Assembly (NCBI RefSeq): GCF_009811555.1
Contig: NZ_BLIN01000005.1
Span: 1,497,501-1,561,500, forward strand
Direction of reading: 5' to 3'
From: Streptomyces caniferus
Lineage (GTDB): Bacteria; Actinomycetota; Actinomycetes; Streptomycetales; Streptomycetaceae
Length of the DNA: 64,000 nucleotides
Shown one piece after another: positions 49,133 to 58,564 of this stretch. The notes under the pieces are model-generated. The model searched no databases. It worked only from the letters and a program-made list of their open reading frames with translations, and was not told where the DNA came from. The position numbers were made by a program, and so were the translations under genes. Each line of letters starts with the position of its first letter. The stretch's first letter is position 1.

Positions 49133-50521
49133 ATGGCCGCGAGGCGGCGGGCCGAAAGTGACGACACGGCTGCGAAGAAGGGCACATCTGCGGCGCCCGT
49201 CGGAGTAGCCGGGCAATACATGGGCTTCGGCGGGATGTTGAAGCGGTGGCGGAAGGCCGCCGGCGTCAACCAGATTGTCCTAGCGCGTGCCCTGGGAATC
49301 GGTGAGCGCACATATCGCAACATCGAGCGCGGCGCGACCCCGCGGTTCTCGCAGCCCCAGTGCGATGCCCTGGCAGACCTACTGAAGCTGGACGCCGACG
49401 AACGCCACGCCCTACTGCTCTACAACGTCGGCACCTACCTGCGAGCCTCGACAGCTGACGGTCGGCCCGAGCTCGGGCCGGCCCTGAGGCTGCTCATCGA
49501 CCGCCAGATGCCCTCGCCGACCTACCTGTCCGACCGCAACTGGAACATCCTCGCCTACAACAAGGCCATGGCCGAGCTGTGGCCGTGGGTCATGGAGCCT
49601 CGCGCCAACATCATCAGGTGGGCGCTGACCACCCCGGAAGGGCGTGCCACCTACCACGACTGGCACAAGCACGCCGCAGTTTTCGTCAGGATGCTGCGCT
49701 TCGCGCTGACCACCCACGGCGGCGACACTGATCTTCAGGAACTGATCTCGGACGTTAAGAAGAACCCCGAGATCCAGAAGATCTGGGACGCGGACGCCGA
49801 CCTCGTCGAGCATCGCGATGGCCACGTCTTTCTCGCCAGCATCCCCACCCTCGGCTGGAAGACGATCGAGATCGTCAGCCACGTGGCATACCCGGCAATC
49901 ATGCCGGACTGCCGCTTCGTTGTGATGACCTGGGTGGAAGCGGAACCGGATGCCCAACGGGATGCGCTGGGCGGCCCACGCAACGCATGGGCAGAGGAAA
50001 CGCACAACACGGCTCATGAACGCAGCCGCGCCCAAGCGCGCATCGCGGAAGCCGATCGACTCCGCGACATGGACCTCCGCACTGCGCGTCTGGTGGTCGA
50101 CAGCGCAGAGAAGGCCGCGGCCAAGGCCGGCAAGGACGGAATTCCCCTGCCCGCGCTCAGCCGCCTCATGGGGCCGACCTCCCAGCTGACGCTGTCGCCG
50201 TCGACTCGCAATGTGGTCTGGGCAGTTGAGGAAGCACCCGGTGAATGGGGCGTCTCGCAAGTATCGCCCTCTACGCTGATCGCCCGCGTGCCGCCCGCCG
50301 CCATACACGGTGACGCACGAGCCGAGTTGAAAAGGCTCACCCGGTTCGCCTTGCCGGCCGCCCCCGATGCTGCCGCAGACCGTGTCCAACAACTCCTCAG
50401 CGAACTCGACCAGCAGCAAAGTCTCTTGCGCGAAATCCAAAGAGACCTGGACGGGCACAGGTCAGCGCTGCGCCCTCCCCAAGGCATAGCCCGCGAAGTC
50501 CAAGCCGAACTCGTCTCGTGA
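49133..50521 (+). CDS. MmyB-type XRE regulator
   Basis: A 462-residue regulator. An XRE helix-turn-helix lies at about residues 35-90 (LKRWRKAAGVNQIVLARALG, RTYRNIERG). It is followed by the MmyB-like ligand-binding domain (YLSDRNWNILAYNKAMAELW, YHDWHKHAAVFVRMLRF), a PAS-like fold that binds small molecules. The C-terminal 150 residues are uncharacterised. The ATG at 49133 has AGGGAGAGGCCG upstream, better than the ATG at 49079. Such regulators often control neighbouring metabolic genes. Confidence 0.85.
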   Translation: MAARRRAESDDTAAKKGTSAAPVGVAGQYMGFGGMLKRWRKAAGVNQIVLARALGIGERTYRNIERGATPRFSQPQCDALADLLKLDADERHALLLYNVGTYLRASTADGRPELGPALRLLIDRQMPSPTYLSDRNWNILAYNKAMAELWPWVMEPRANIIRWALTTPEGRATYHDWHKHAAVFVRMLRFALTTHGGDTDLQELISDVKKNPEIQKIWDADADLVEHRDGHVFLASIPTLGWKTIEIVSHVAYPAIMPDCRFVVMTWVEAEPDAQRDALGGPRNAWAEETHNTAHERSRAQARIAEADRLRDMDLRTARLVVDSAEKAAAKAGKDGIPLPALSRLMGPTSQLTLSPSTRNVVWAVEEAPGEWGVSQVSPSTLIARVPPAAIHGDARAELKRLTRFALPAAPDAAADRVQQLLSELDQQQSLLREIQRDLDGHRSALRPPQGIAREVQAELVS

Positions 50522-50633
50522 TTCCCACGCAAAGGCCGGGCGAGGAAAAGCGTGCTGGTCTGCACCGAGTCGCCTGCCCTGATGCGCTATGGCCTGTTCT
50601 CCCATTCTGAAGTCTGAAGAAAGACCCAATCCC

Positions 50634-51041
50634 GTGCACCAGTACACCTATGCCTGCCCTCTGCGCTGGAGCGATGCCGATGCCTACGGTCACATCAACA
50701 ACGCGCAATTCCTCAGCTACATGGAGGAAGCCCGTACGCGCATGTTCCAAGAAATCGTCACCACGCACGAAGAAGGGCACCGCTCAAACGCCTTCGTCGT
50801 GAGCCGAACCATCATCGACTACCGTGCCCCACTGTTCTACGGGCCTGAACCCGTCGATGTGCACGTCTGGGTCACGAGGGCTTCCGCCGCCACCTTCGAA
50901 CTCGCCTATGAGGTCAGAGGTGCCGAGCAAATGTACGTCGAAGCCACCACCACGATTGTCGCTTATAACCTCGACACGGGGGCTCCGCGGCGCCTCTCTG
51001 AGACGGAACGGGCTTTCGTCGCTCGCTATACCAAGCGCTGA
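50634..51041 (+). CDS. Acyl-CoA thioesterase (hotdog fold)
   Basis: A 135-residue 4HBT-type thioesterase: RWSDADAYGHINNAQFLSYM holds the catalytic Asp region, VVSRTIIDYRAPLFYG the second strand. These cleave acyl-CoA thioesters in the cytoplasm; the substrate is unknown. GTG at 50634 fits the usual length; an ATG at 50589 would add 15 residues. It follows the MmyB regulator on the same strand. Confidence 0.85.
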   Translation: MHQYTYACPLRWSDADAYGHINNAQFLSYMEEARTRMFQEIVTTHEEGHRSNAFVVSRTIIDYRAPLFYGPEPVDVHVWVTRASAATFELAYEVRGAEQMYVEATTTIVAYNLDTGAPRRLSETERAFVARYTKR

Positions 51042-51130
51042 TCCGGTCGACCTAGAGCGGCTGACCGCAACGTCCCGCCCCGGAATTCCGCGGTCCACCG
51101 CCGTCAGCGGCCTACCCCCGCCCCATGCGG

Positions 51131-52557
51131 TCAGGCCCGAGAGAGCCACCGGCGGCGCTCCGCGTCGGTGACGATGCGGTGGTGGTGGTCGAGTTCCAGT
51201 TGGGCGAGGTGGGCGTAGTGCTCGACGACATCGGCGCCGAGGGCTTCCCGCACGGTGGGGCTGTGGCGGAAGGCGATCTGTGCCTGGTGCAGGGTGCTTG
51301 GTAGCGGGGTGGCTCCTTCGCGGTAGGCGTCGCTGGCCTCGGCGGGGCCGGGGGTGAGTCGGTGCTCGATCCCGTGGTTCATCGCTGCGACGGCGGCGGC
51401 CAGCGCGAGGTAGGGGTTGGCATCTGCCCCTGGGACGCGGACTTCCAGGTGTCGGCCTTCGCCGTGGCCGACGACTCGGATGGCGCAGGTGCGGTTGTCG
51501 TGGCCCCAGCTGGCCGTGGTGGGCGCGAAGGAGCCGGGTGCGTATCGCTTGTAGGAGTTGATGTTCGGGGCGTAGAGCACGCCCATCTGCGGGAGAGCAT
51601 CGAGGAGCCCGGCGATGGCGTTCTGGGCCGGCGCGGACAGGGCACCGCCGGAGTCGCTGATCACGCTGGTGCCGTCTTTCCACAGCGAGAGGTGCAGATG
51701 CAGTCCGCTTCCGACTCCGGTCTCCGGTGCTGCCATGAAGGTGGGGGCCAGGCCGGCCCGGCTGCCGATGGCGCGCACGGCGTGCTTGAAGGCCAGGTGC
51801 CCGTCGCAGGCGGCCAGAGCTCCGCCGTAGGGGAAGGTGACCTCTACTTGGCCAGGTGCGCCCTCCGTCTTGACCGCTTCCACGGGAAGGCCAGCGCCGG
51901 CGAGCGCGGCCTGTAGCCGACGGAAGAAGCGATCCGCGGCCGGGGAGTGGTCCAGGGCGTAGTCGAGGTTCTCGGCGGTCAGTGGCCGCATCTCCTGGTA
52001 GGCGCGTTCGGCGGCCTGGTCGTAGTGCCCTGGTAGAGCACGAACTCGGTTTCCAGGCCCGCTTTGACGTTCAGCCCGTGGCGCCCCAGGCGGTTCAGCT
52101 GGCGACGCAGCATCTGGCGCGGGGCCACCTCGACCGGGGTGGCGTTGTGGTCGACGGCGTCGCCGAGGACCAAGGCGCTCTTCGGCATCCATGGCGTGAG
52201 GCGCAGCGTCTCGATCGCCGGGGTGACCATGAGGTCCTGGTAACCGGTGGCCCATGAGGTGAGTGCGAAGCCGTCCGCGGGGGTCATGTCGACGTCGGTG
52301 GCCAGTACGTAGGCGCACATGTCGGCGCTGCCAGTGGCGAGGCGGTCGAGGAAGTGCTGCGCGCCGTAGCGCTTGCCCTTCAATCGGCCTTGCAGGTCCG
52401 GGACGGCCAGCAGCACGGTGTCGACCCGTCCCGCGGCAACGTGCTCGCGCAACTGGTCGAGTGTGAGCTGGCTGGCGGACCGATCGCTTCCCCGTTGCCC
52501 AGGGGCCGTGGGGAGCGGACCGGATCGGTTGCCGGCGTCGGCAGGGGGCGGGTTCAT
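51131..52557 (-). pseudogene. Glutamine synthetase-like gene, frameshifted
   Basis: The minus-strand frame from 52557 reads a GlnA-type N-terminal half (LLAVPDLQGRLKGKRYGAQH, VKAGLETEFVLYQG) and stops at 51979. The C-terminal half continues in another frame as GHYDQAAERAYQEM with GSGLHLHLSLWKDG and ADANPYLALAAAVAAM to a stop at 51131. A single base added to the GGG at 52028-52030 would restore the frame. Related enzymes ligate glutamate to ammonia or polyamines; coupling to an amino-acid permease (ATGA) points to polyamine or amine use. If the shift is real the protein is dead. Confidence 0.8.
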
Positions 52558-54074
52558 ACGATCTCCTGGTCGAAGCGGCCCATGGAGCGGTCGACGTGGT
52601 GGGCCGGTACGTCGTAGGTGCGTTCGCCCGCGACACGCCACCAGAGCCAGGCCAGCAATAGCACTGCGACCAATGCGACCGGGGCGTAGTTGAAGGACCC
52701 GACGGTTACCGGGCCCGTTTGCGGCAGGCAGAAGAGCACGGTCACGAAAGCCACCCATACGACGGCGACACAGCCGACTGGAACACCCCACCGGCCCAGG
52801 TTCCACGGGCCGGGAGCAAAGCGGTTGCGGTGCTTGATCCGCAGGTAGATGGGGATGGCGTAGGCGGGGGTGATGCCGATGACGTTGATGCTGGTGATCG
52901 CCGCGTACGCCGTCGGGCTGTACAGGCTCGGCACGGCGAGCAGCGCGGCGACACCGACGGCCAGCCAGACGGCGTTGCGCGGGGTACCGGTGCGTGAGTG
53001 CACTCGCCGCCACAGGCCCGAGCCCGGCAGCGCGCCGTCCCGGCTGAAGGCGAACACCATCCGGGACGCCGCGGCCGTCTCGGCGTTGCCGCAGAACAGC
53101 TGTGCCGCGATCACGATCAGCAGCAGCGCCTTCGCACCGCCTCCTCCGAGCGCGTCCAGGAAGATCTGAGCGGGCGGAACCCCGGTCGCTGTGGCCTGCG
53201 TTGCCGCGTAGTCCTGGATGGCGAACGTGAGCCCGGCCAGCAGGACGAACCCGGCCACCCACGACCATCCGATCGCCCGCATGATGCCGCGGGAGGCGGA
53301 CACCTGGGCGTTGGTGGTCTCCTCCGACAGGTGAGCGGAGGCGTCGTAGCCGCAGAAGGTGTACTGCGCGAGCAGCAGGCCGATCAGCACGACGTACAGC
53401 GACGAGGACCAGCCGGTGTCATTGACGAACTCGCCGAAGACGAAGCTCGCGTCCTGGTGGTGTGCGGGCACGAGGGCCAGGGCGCCGACGATCACGGCGA
53501 CTCCGGCGAGGTGCCACCAGACACTGATGCTGTTGAGGATGCTGACCAGGCGGACGCCGAACAGGTTCAGCCCGGCGTGCAGGGCGAGGATGACCAGGTA
53601 GATCGCCATGGTCTTGCCCTCGGTCGGCTCGAAGCCGAACTGGAGGTTCAAGAAGGCACCGATGAACAGCGCGGCCCCGTAGTCGATGCCGGCGATCGCC
53701 CCGAGCAACCCGAGCAGATTCAGCCAGCCGGTGTACCAGCCCCACTTCCGGCCGCCGAGCTGCTCGGCCTGGAAGTACAGCGCTCCGGATGTCGGGTAGG
53801 CGGAGGTGACCTCGGCGAGGCCGGCACCGACGAACATCACCATCACGCCGACCGCGATCCAGCCCCACATCATGACGGCCGGGCCGCCGGTGGTCAGGCC
53901 GAAGCCGTACAGGGTCATGCACCCGGACAACACGGAAATCACGGAGAAGCTGATGGCGAAATTGCCGAAGGAGCCCATCCGGCGCGTCAGCACCGGTTCG
54001 TAACCGAGTTCGCGCAGGTAGGCATCGTCAGAACGGACACGAGCGGTGTGGCGGGGTGGTCCTGAGCGGAACAC
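52554..54074 (-). CDS. APC-family amino acid/amine permease
   Basis: A 506-residue membrane protein with about twelve helices (FAISFSVISVLSGCMTLYGF, VLIGLLLAQYTFCGYDASAH). The first helix has the APC signature region. It is probably a GABA, polyamine or amino-acid transporter, as such permeases sit next to GlnA-like genes in Streptomyces. GTG start with TGGAGG before it; the stop overlaps the glutamine synthetase ATG. Confidence 0.88.
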   Translation of the reverse strand: MFRSGPPRHTARVRSDDAYLRELGYEPVLTRRMGSFGNFAISFSVISVLSGCMTLYGFGLTTGGPAVMMWGWIAVGVMVMFVGAGLAEVTSAYPTSGALYFQAEQLGGRKWGWYTGWLNLLGLLGAIAGIDYGAALFIGAFLNLQFGFEPTEGKTMAIYLVILALHAGLNLFGVRLVSILNSISVWWHLAGVAVIVGALALVPAHHQDASFVFGEFVNDTGWSSSLYVVLIGLLLAQYTFCGYDASAHLSEETTNAQVSASRGIMRAIGWSWVAGFVLLAGLTFAIQDYAATQATATGVPPAQIFLDALGGGGAKALLLIVIAAQLFCGNAETAAASRMVFAFSRDGALPGSGLWRRVHSRTGTPRNAVWLAVGVAALLAVPSLYSPTAYAAITSINVIGITPAYAIPIYLRIKHRNRFAPGPWNLGRWGVPVGCVAVVWVAFVTVLFCLPQTGPVTVGSFNYAPVALVAVLLLAWLWWRVAGERTYDVPAHHVDRSMGRFDQEIV

Positions 54075-54120
54075 GAAACCTCCAGGGGTAAGGGACGAAA
54101 TCGAGGCGAGATGGGCAGGT

Positions 54121-55179
54121 TCATGCCAATCGGCTGGTGTGCCCGGCGGGGTTCTGGCGCGGGGAAGCGGGAGGGGCGTGGCTGTTCGCGTAGGCCAACG
54201 ACTCCCTGCGAGCCCGGAGCATCAATTCCTGACCGCCGTTAGCCCCAGGCGGCCGTTCTTCGAGTGACGCCCAGGGCTCACGTGTCGCGTAGGGCTCCAT
54301 TGCGGTGAACACGTCGGCCGCTTCCAGGTACTGGTGGCTCGCCCACAGCGCGTAGGCCAGGTAGTTCAGGTCGGTCAGCGACCGCATGGCGGGATCGGCC
54401 TTCTTGAACCAACCGTGGAAGGCGTCACGGGAGTACGTGCACATGGGTTCCTCGGCCCACTGCCGCCGCCACAGCGGATGAACTTTCCCTTCGACTCTCT
54501 GCAGGCGGCACTGCTCTACTTGGGCGTAGGCGGGCAGGAGCAGCATGGGTGTGCCGGCGGGTGCCCAGGACGCCACCCAGCGCCCGAAGTCGAAGACGGA
54601 GGCGAGCTGCGCCGAGGGCGGAGCGTTGCGGGAGAGCAGGAATTGCAGGACGCGGTGGTACGCCTCGCGGTTGTAGGAATCGCGTCGGGTCACCTCGTCC
54701 AGCAGCTGCCACGGTCCTGGCGGCACCATCGGTTCCGCCGACCGCACGCGGTGTTCGGGGCGGCGTTGGTTCCTGTCGATCTGAGCGAGGGCCAGCAGGC
54801 ACACCCAGGGGACCGGATCCTGCGGAGCACGCTGCGCAGCCATCTGCGCCGCATGCCGGGCCCGCGTCTCGAATTCGGCGGCACCTGTGTGTTGTTGGCG
54901 GTGGGCGCGCAGGGCTCTCTCCACGAACACCCGAGCGCTCATCACCTGCGGGTCGTAGGCGTCCGGCTCCTCGGCCAGCCACACGTCCACCACGTCAGCC
55001 CCTGCGGCAGCGACCGCCAGGACCTGCGTGCGCGAGGTTCTGAGCCCTCGCGAGCTGGTGGCGAGAAGCAGATTCCGAGCGGCTCTCCACCGGCCTGCTT
55101 GGAGTTCGACCATGGCCACGCGAAGGTCGTCGTCAGCGCCAGCCGGGTGATACACCGGGCGCATCAGGTCGTCTCGCAT
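54121..55179 (-). CDS. Uncharacterised helical-repeat protein
   Basis: A 352-residue protein, helical with TPR-like repeats (RVAMVELQAGRWRAARNLLL, FVERALRAHRQQHTGAAEFE, LNYLAYALWASHQYLEAADV). No catalytic motif or membrane segment. ATG 55179 chosen as the start of protein-like sequence; there is no clear ribosome site. Of the type often paired with XRE regulators in Streptomyces. Confidence 0.6.
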   Translation of the reverse strand: MRDDLMRPVYHPAGADDDLRVAMVELQAGRWRAARNLLLATSSRGLRTSRTQVLAVAAAGADVVDVWLAEEPDAYDPQVMSARVFVERALRAHRQQHTGAAEFETRARHAAQMAAQRAPQDPVPWVCLLALAQIDRNQRRPEHRVRSAEPMVPPGPWQLLDEVTRRDSYNREAYHRVLQFLLSRNAPPSAQLASVFDFGRWVASWAPAGTPMLLLPAYAQVEQCRLQRVEGKVHPLWRRQWAEEPMCTYSRDAFHGWFKKADPAMRSLTDLNYLAYALWASHQYLEAADVFTAMEPYATREPWASLEERPPGANGGQELMLRARRESLAYANSHAPPASPRQNPAGHTSRLA

Positions 55180-55384
55180 GCGGCTGAGGTGTTGCGGCCT
55201 GCGGGTGGCTTGACCTGATGTCCGGCCGAGGTGCGCACCGCGGGAGCGGGGGCTGCGTTCGTCAGGGGTGTCATGAGTCCTCGCAAGGGTGGGGGCTGAG
55301 TGAAGGCCGCTGGGCACGCCTCGGGGCGTCCGCGCCCGGTGTAGCCTGCGGCGCCGACCGACGCGATACGTCCGGGCGGTCGGC

Positions 55385-55579
55385 CTAGAGACGGAGGCTG
55401 CTGATCGCCGTGATCACAGCCTGGGCGAACTGGCTGATGCTGGGAGCGAGCGAGGTTCCCTGAAGATAGAAGCCCAGCAAGATGGCTGCCACGGCGTGGC
55501 CGGTTTTGAGCCCGCCCTTGCGGACGAGCAGACACACAATCACGGTCAAAGCAACGACCAACGAAAGGTGAAGTGTCAC
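55385..55579 (-). CDS. Small membrane protein
   Basis: A 64-residue protein with one or two hydrophobic segments (LSLVVALTVIVCLLVRKG and HAVAAILLGFYLQGTSLAPS). The type is frequent near Streptomyces mobile elements. Transcribed with the GH15 gene, 21 bases downstream of its stop. Confidence 0.6.
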   Translation of the reverse strand: MTLHLSLVVALTVIVCLLVRKGGLKTGHAVAAILLGFYLQGTSLAPSISQFAQAVITAISSLRL

Positions 55580-55600
55580 GGCGCTGTGCCCTTCTGGCCG

Positions 55601-57412
55601 TCATGCCACCGCCAGGTCCGGCGACAGGGCTTCGAGCCGGAGCGCAGCGTCAACCAGAGCAACGTGGCTGAACGCCTGTGGGAAATTGCCCACCTGCCGC
55701 TGGGCCTTGGGGTCCCACTCCTCCGCGAGCAGGCCCAGGTCGTTGCGGAGCGAGAGCAGCTTCTCGAAGAGCTTGCGGGCCTCGTCCACCCGGCCGATCA
55801 TCGCGAGGTCGTCCGCGAGCCAGAACGAACACGCCAGGAAGGCGCCCTCCTCGCCCTCCAGACCGTCCACGCCGAGGTCGTCCGCACCGGACGTCGGGTA
55901 GCGCAGCACGAAGCCGTCCTCGGTGGACAGCTCCCGCTGGATCGCCTCGATCGTGCCGATGACGCGCTTGTCGTCCGGCGGCAGAAAGCCCATCTGCGGG
56001 ATCAGCAGCAGCGAGGCGTCCAGCTCCTGCGAACCGTAGGACTGGGTGAAGGTGTTGCGCTCCTTGTCGTAACCCTTCTCGCAGACATCCCGGTGGATCG
56101 TCTCGCGCAGGTCCTTCCAGCGCTCCAGCGGCCCGTCGACATCCCCGGACTCGATCAGCTTGACCGTGCGGTCGACCGCGACCCAGGTCATGACCTTGGA
56201 GTGCACGAAGTGCCGGCGCGGACCGCGGACCTCCCAGATGCCCTCGTCCGGCTCGTCCCAGTGCTTCTCCACCCACTGGATCAGCTTGAGCTGGAGCAGC
56301 GAGGCGTAGTCGTTACGGGCCAGGCCCGTCATGTGCGCCAGGTGCAGCGCCTCGGTGACCTCGCCGTACACATCGAGCTGGAGCTGTCCCGCGGCGCCGT
56401 TGCCGACCCGCACCGGACGGGAATTCTCGTATCCGGGAAGCCAGTTGAGCTCGTTCTCGCCCAACTCCCGTTCGCCCGCGATGCCGTACATGATCTGGAG
56501 GTTTTCCGGGTCGCCGGCCACCGCCCGCAGCAGCCACTCCCGCCAGGCCCGCGCTTCTTCGCGGTAGCCCGTGCGCAGCAGGGAGGACAGGGTGATCGCC
56601 GCGTCCCGCAGCCAGGTGAAGCGGTAGTCCCAGTTACGGACCCCGCCCAGGCACTCCGGCAGCGAGGTCGTCGGCGCCGCCACGATCCCGCCGGTCGGCG
56701 CGTACGTCAGCGCCTTGAGCGTGATCAGCGAGCGCACCACCGCATCGCGGTAGGGCCCGTGGTACGTGCAGTGCTCGACCCACTCGCGCCAGAACTCCTC
56801 GGTCGCCTCCAGCGACGCCTCGGGCTCCGCCACGGCCGGCGGCGGCTTGTGGGAGGGCTCCCAGGAGATCGTGAACGCGATCCGCTCACCCGGCGAGACC
56901 GTGAAGTCGGAGAACGTCGTCAGGTCCTTGCCGTACGTCTCCGCCGCGGTGTCCAGCCACACCGAATCGGGCCCGGCCACCGCGACCGTACGGTCGTCCA
57001 CCTTGTGCACCCAGGGCACGACCCAGCCGTAGGAGAACCGCATCCGCAGCTGTGAGCGCATCGGGACGCGGCCGCTGACGCCCTCCACGATGCGGATCAG
57101 CTGCGGCGCGCCGTCGCGCGGCGGCATGAAGTCGATCACCCGGACGGTACCGCGCGGGGTGTCCCACTCCGATTCCAGCACGAGCGAATCGCCCCGGTAG
57201 CGCCGGCGGTCGGCCGGTGCGGGCCGGCCCCCGGGGCCGTTGACCGGCCCCATCCGCCAGAATCCGTCCTCCTCCGTGCCCAGCAGCCCTGCAAACACCG
57301 CTGGGGAGTCAAAGCGCGGCAGGCACGCCCAGTCGATTGAGCCGTTCCTGCCGACGAGGGCGGCCGTCTGCGTGTCGCCTATCAGTCCGTAGTCCTCGAT
57401 GAGGCCGGCCAT
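55601..57412 (-). CDS. Glycoside hydrolase family 15 (glucoamylase/trehalase-like)
   Basis: A 603-residue GH15 enzyme: N-terminal beta domain (MAGLIEDYGLIGDTQTAALV, SIDWACLPRFDSPAVFAGLL), then the (alpha/alpha)6 barrel with catalytic-region signatures IWEVRGPRRHFVHSKVMTWV and EEWDPKAQRQVGNFPQAFSH. Actinobacterial members include trehalases. No signal peptide, so intracellular. GGAGACATCC precedes the ATG. It lies 70 bases downstream of the NUDIX-domain gene. Confidence 0.9.
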   Translation of the reverse strand: MAGLIEDYGLIGDTQTAALVGRNGSIDWACLPRFDSPAVFAGLLGTEEDGFWRMGPVNGPGGRPAPADRRRYRGDSLVLESEWDTPRGTVRVIDFMPPRDGAPQLIRIVEGVSGRVPMRSQLRMRFSYGWVVPWVHKVDDRTVAVAGPDSVWLDTAAETYGKDLTTFSDFTVSPGERIAFTISWEPSHKPPPAVAEPEASLEATEEFWREWVEHCTYHGPYRDAVVRSLITLKALTYAPTGGIVAAPTTSLPECLGGVRNWDYRFTWLRDAAITLSSLLRTGYREEARAWREWLLRAVAGDPENLQIMYGIAGERELGENELNWLPGYENSRPVRVGNGAAGQLQLDVYGEVTEALHLAHMTGLARNDYASLLQLKLIQWVEKHWDEPDEGIWEVRGPRRHFVHSKVMTWVAVDRTVKLIESGDVDGPLERWKDLRETIHRDVCEKGYDKERNTFTQSYGSQELDASLLLIPQMGFLPPDDKRVIGTIEAIQRELSTEDGFVLRYPTSGADDLGVDGLEGEEGAFLACSFWLADDLAMIGRVDEARKLFEKLLSLRNDLGLLAEEWDPKAQRQVGNFPQAFSHVALVDAALRLEALSPDLAVA

Positions 57413-57481
57413 GGATGTCTCCGATCTTCGTACGGGCCGGCCTGGTGCGAGCCAGGCGGCGGTGCAGGAGGTGCGGGTGCT

Positions 57482-58564
57482 TCATGCCTGCTGGATGGAT
57501 TTGGTGCGGGAGCGACCTGCGCCAACCCACGGGAGGAAGAGGTGGGATCCGGAGTAACCGTCGGAGAGTTCGACGGCCCCGGTCTGTGCCGCCCGGGCTG
57601 TGAGGCAGGCGTGCACGCGCCTGGTGTCCTGCGGCGAGAGGAACGTACTGGCTGCGGCCGGAGGGATGAACTTCCGTACCGAGGGGCCGCACTGTGGACA
57701 CAGAACGCTGTCGATGCGGAGGCAGCCGGGCGTCTCCGCTCCGTAGAAGTAGTGCACCTGAGCGGGGCGAGAGGGGAAGCGGCACCAGTCGATGCCGAGC
57801 AGCTGGTCGAGCGCGATCGACTGGCCGAGCCCTTGGAGCGCGTAGCGCTCCGCGGTCTTTCGTGGCGTTTCGCCGACGGCGGTATCGGCCGCGCCACCCG
57901 GAAGGCGCCACGCTTCGGTGGCGTTGTCTCGAACGATGAGGAGCCGATCCTGCCGGTCCGTGATCACAGCGCTGCTCGCGACCAGCACGGCGGGCTGGCG
58001 ATTTGCCGGAGCCGCTGGGGCTCCCTTGCTCCTTGCCGGCCGGGCGGACCGGCTGTTGGGCGGTGTGGCTCCGGTGCCGAGGTGGGCGACGGTATCTGCC
58101 GCGAGGGCTTTGAGCCCGGCGGCGGCTCTCCCCCGGGATCGTGGTGGCAGGAGGGGCAGGGCGTTGGCGGTGGACAGAAGCCGGACGGTGTCGCCGGTGT
58201 TGTGGAGTCTGAGGGTGCGGGTCTGCCGTCGGGTCAGCGGGCCGGCGGCGAAGATGTGGGTGATGACGGACCTGTTGGGATGCTCGACCCTGTCGATGCC
58301 GACCAGCTGTCCAGCCGGCAGGGTGAGGCCAAGCAGGTCGCGAACTACCCGCTCGGCAGCCGCTTCAGGTGTCTCGTGGCGGTGCGTGAGGCTGCCCGGG
58401 AGCTCGATGTAACCACGGCGGTTGGGATCGGTGACGATCAAGAAGTCGGGTGCGGCAACGACGAGGGCTGCTACAGAGACCATCGGCTGTCGATCCGTCG
58501 GTATCTCGGACTGCTGGTCTACGGGCACGCGCCATCGGGGGCGGTTGTGTGGTGTGCGGGTCAT
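57482..58564 (-). CDS. Protein with two degenerate NUDIX domains
   Basis: A 360-residue protein with two NUDIX-fold domains. The first (about 30-130) has IVTDPNRRGYIELPGSLTH but its helix is AAERVVRDLLGL without the REUxEE glutamates. The second (about 190-290) has LPGGAADTAVGE and TAERYALQGLG, also lacking the metal-binding glutamates. Catalysis is unlikely, so it may bind a nucleotide-like ligand or regulate. Two cysteines (CPQCG) sit at about 310. The ATG overlaps the ABC transporter stop (ATGA). Confidence 0.8.
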   Translation of the reverse strand: MTRTPHNRPRWRVPVDQQSEIPTDRQPMVSVAALVVAAPDFLIVTDPNRRGYIELPGSLTHRHETPEAAAERVVRDLLGLTLPAGQLVGIDRVEHPNRSVITHIFAAGPLTRRQTRTLRLHNTGDTVRLLSTANALPLLPPRSRGRAAAGLKALAADTVAHLGTGATPPNSRSARPARSKGAPAAPANRQPAVLVASSAVITDRQDRLLIVRDNATEAWRLPGGAADTAVGETPRKTAERYALQGLGQSIALDQLLGIDWCRFPSRPAQVHYFYGAETPGCLRIDSVLCPQCGPSVRKFIPPAAASTFLSPQDTRRVHACLTARAAQTGAVELSDGYSGSHLFLPWVGAGRSRTKSIQQA

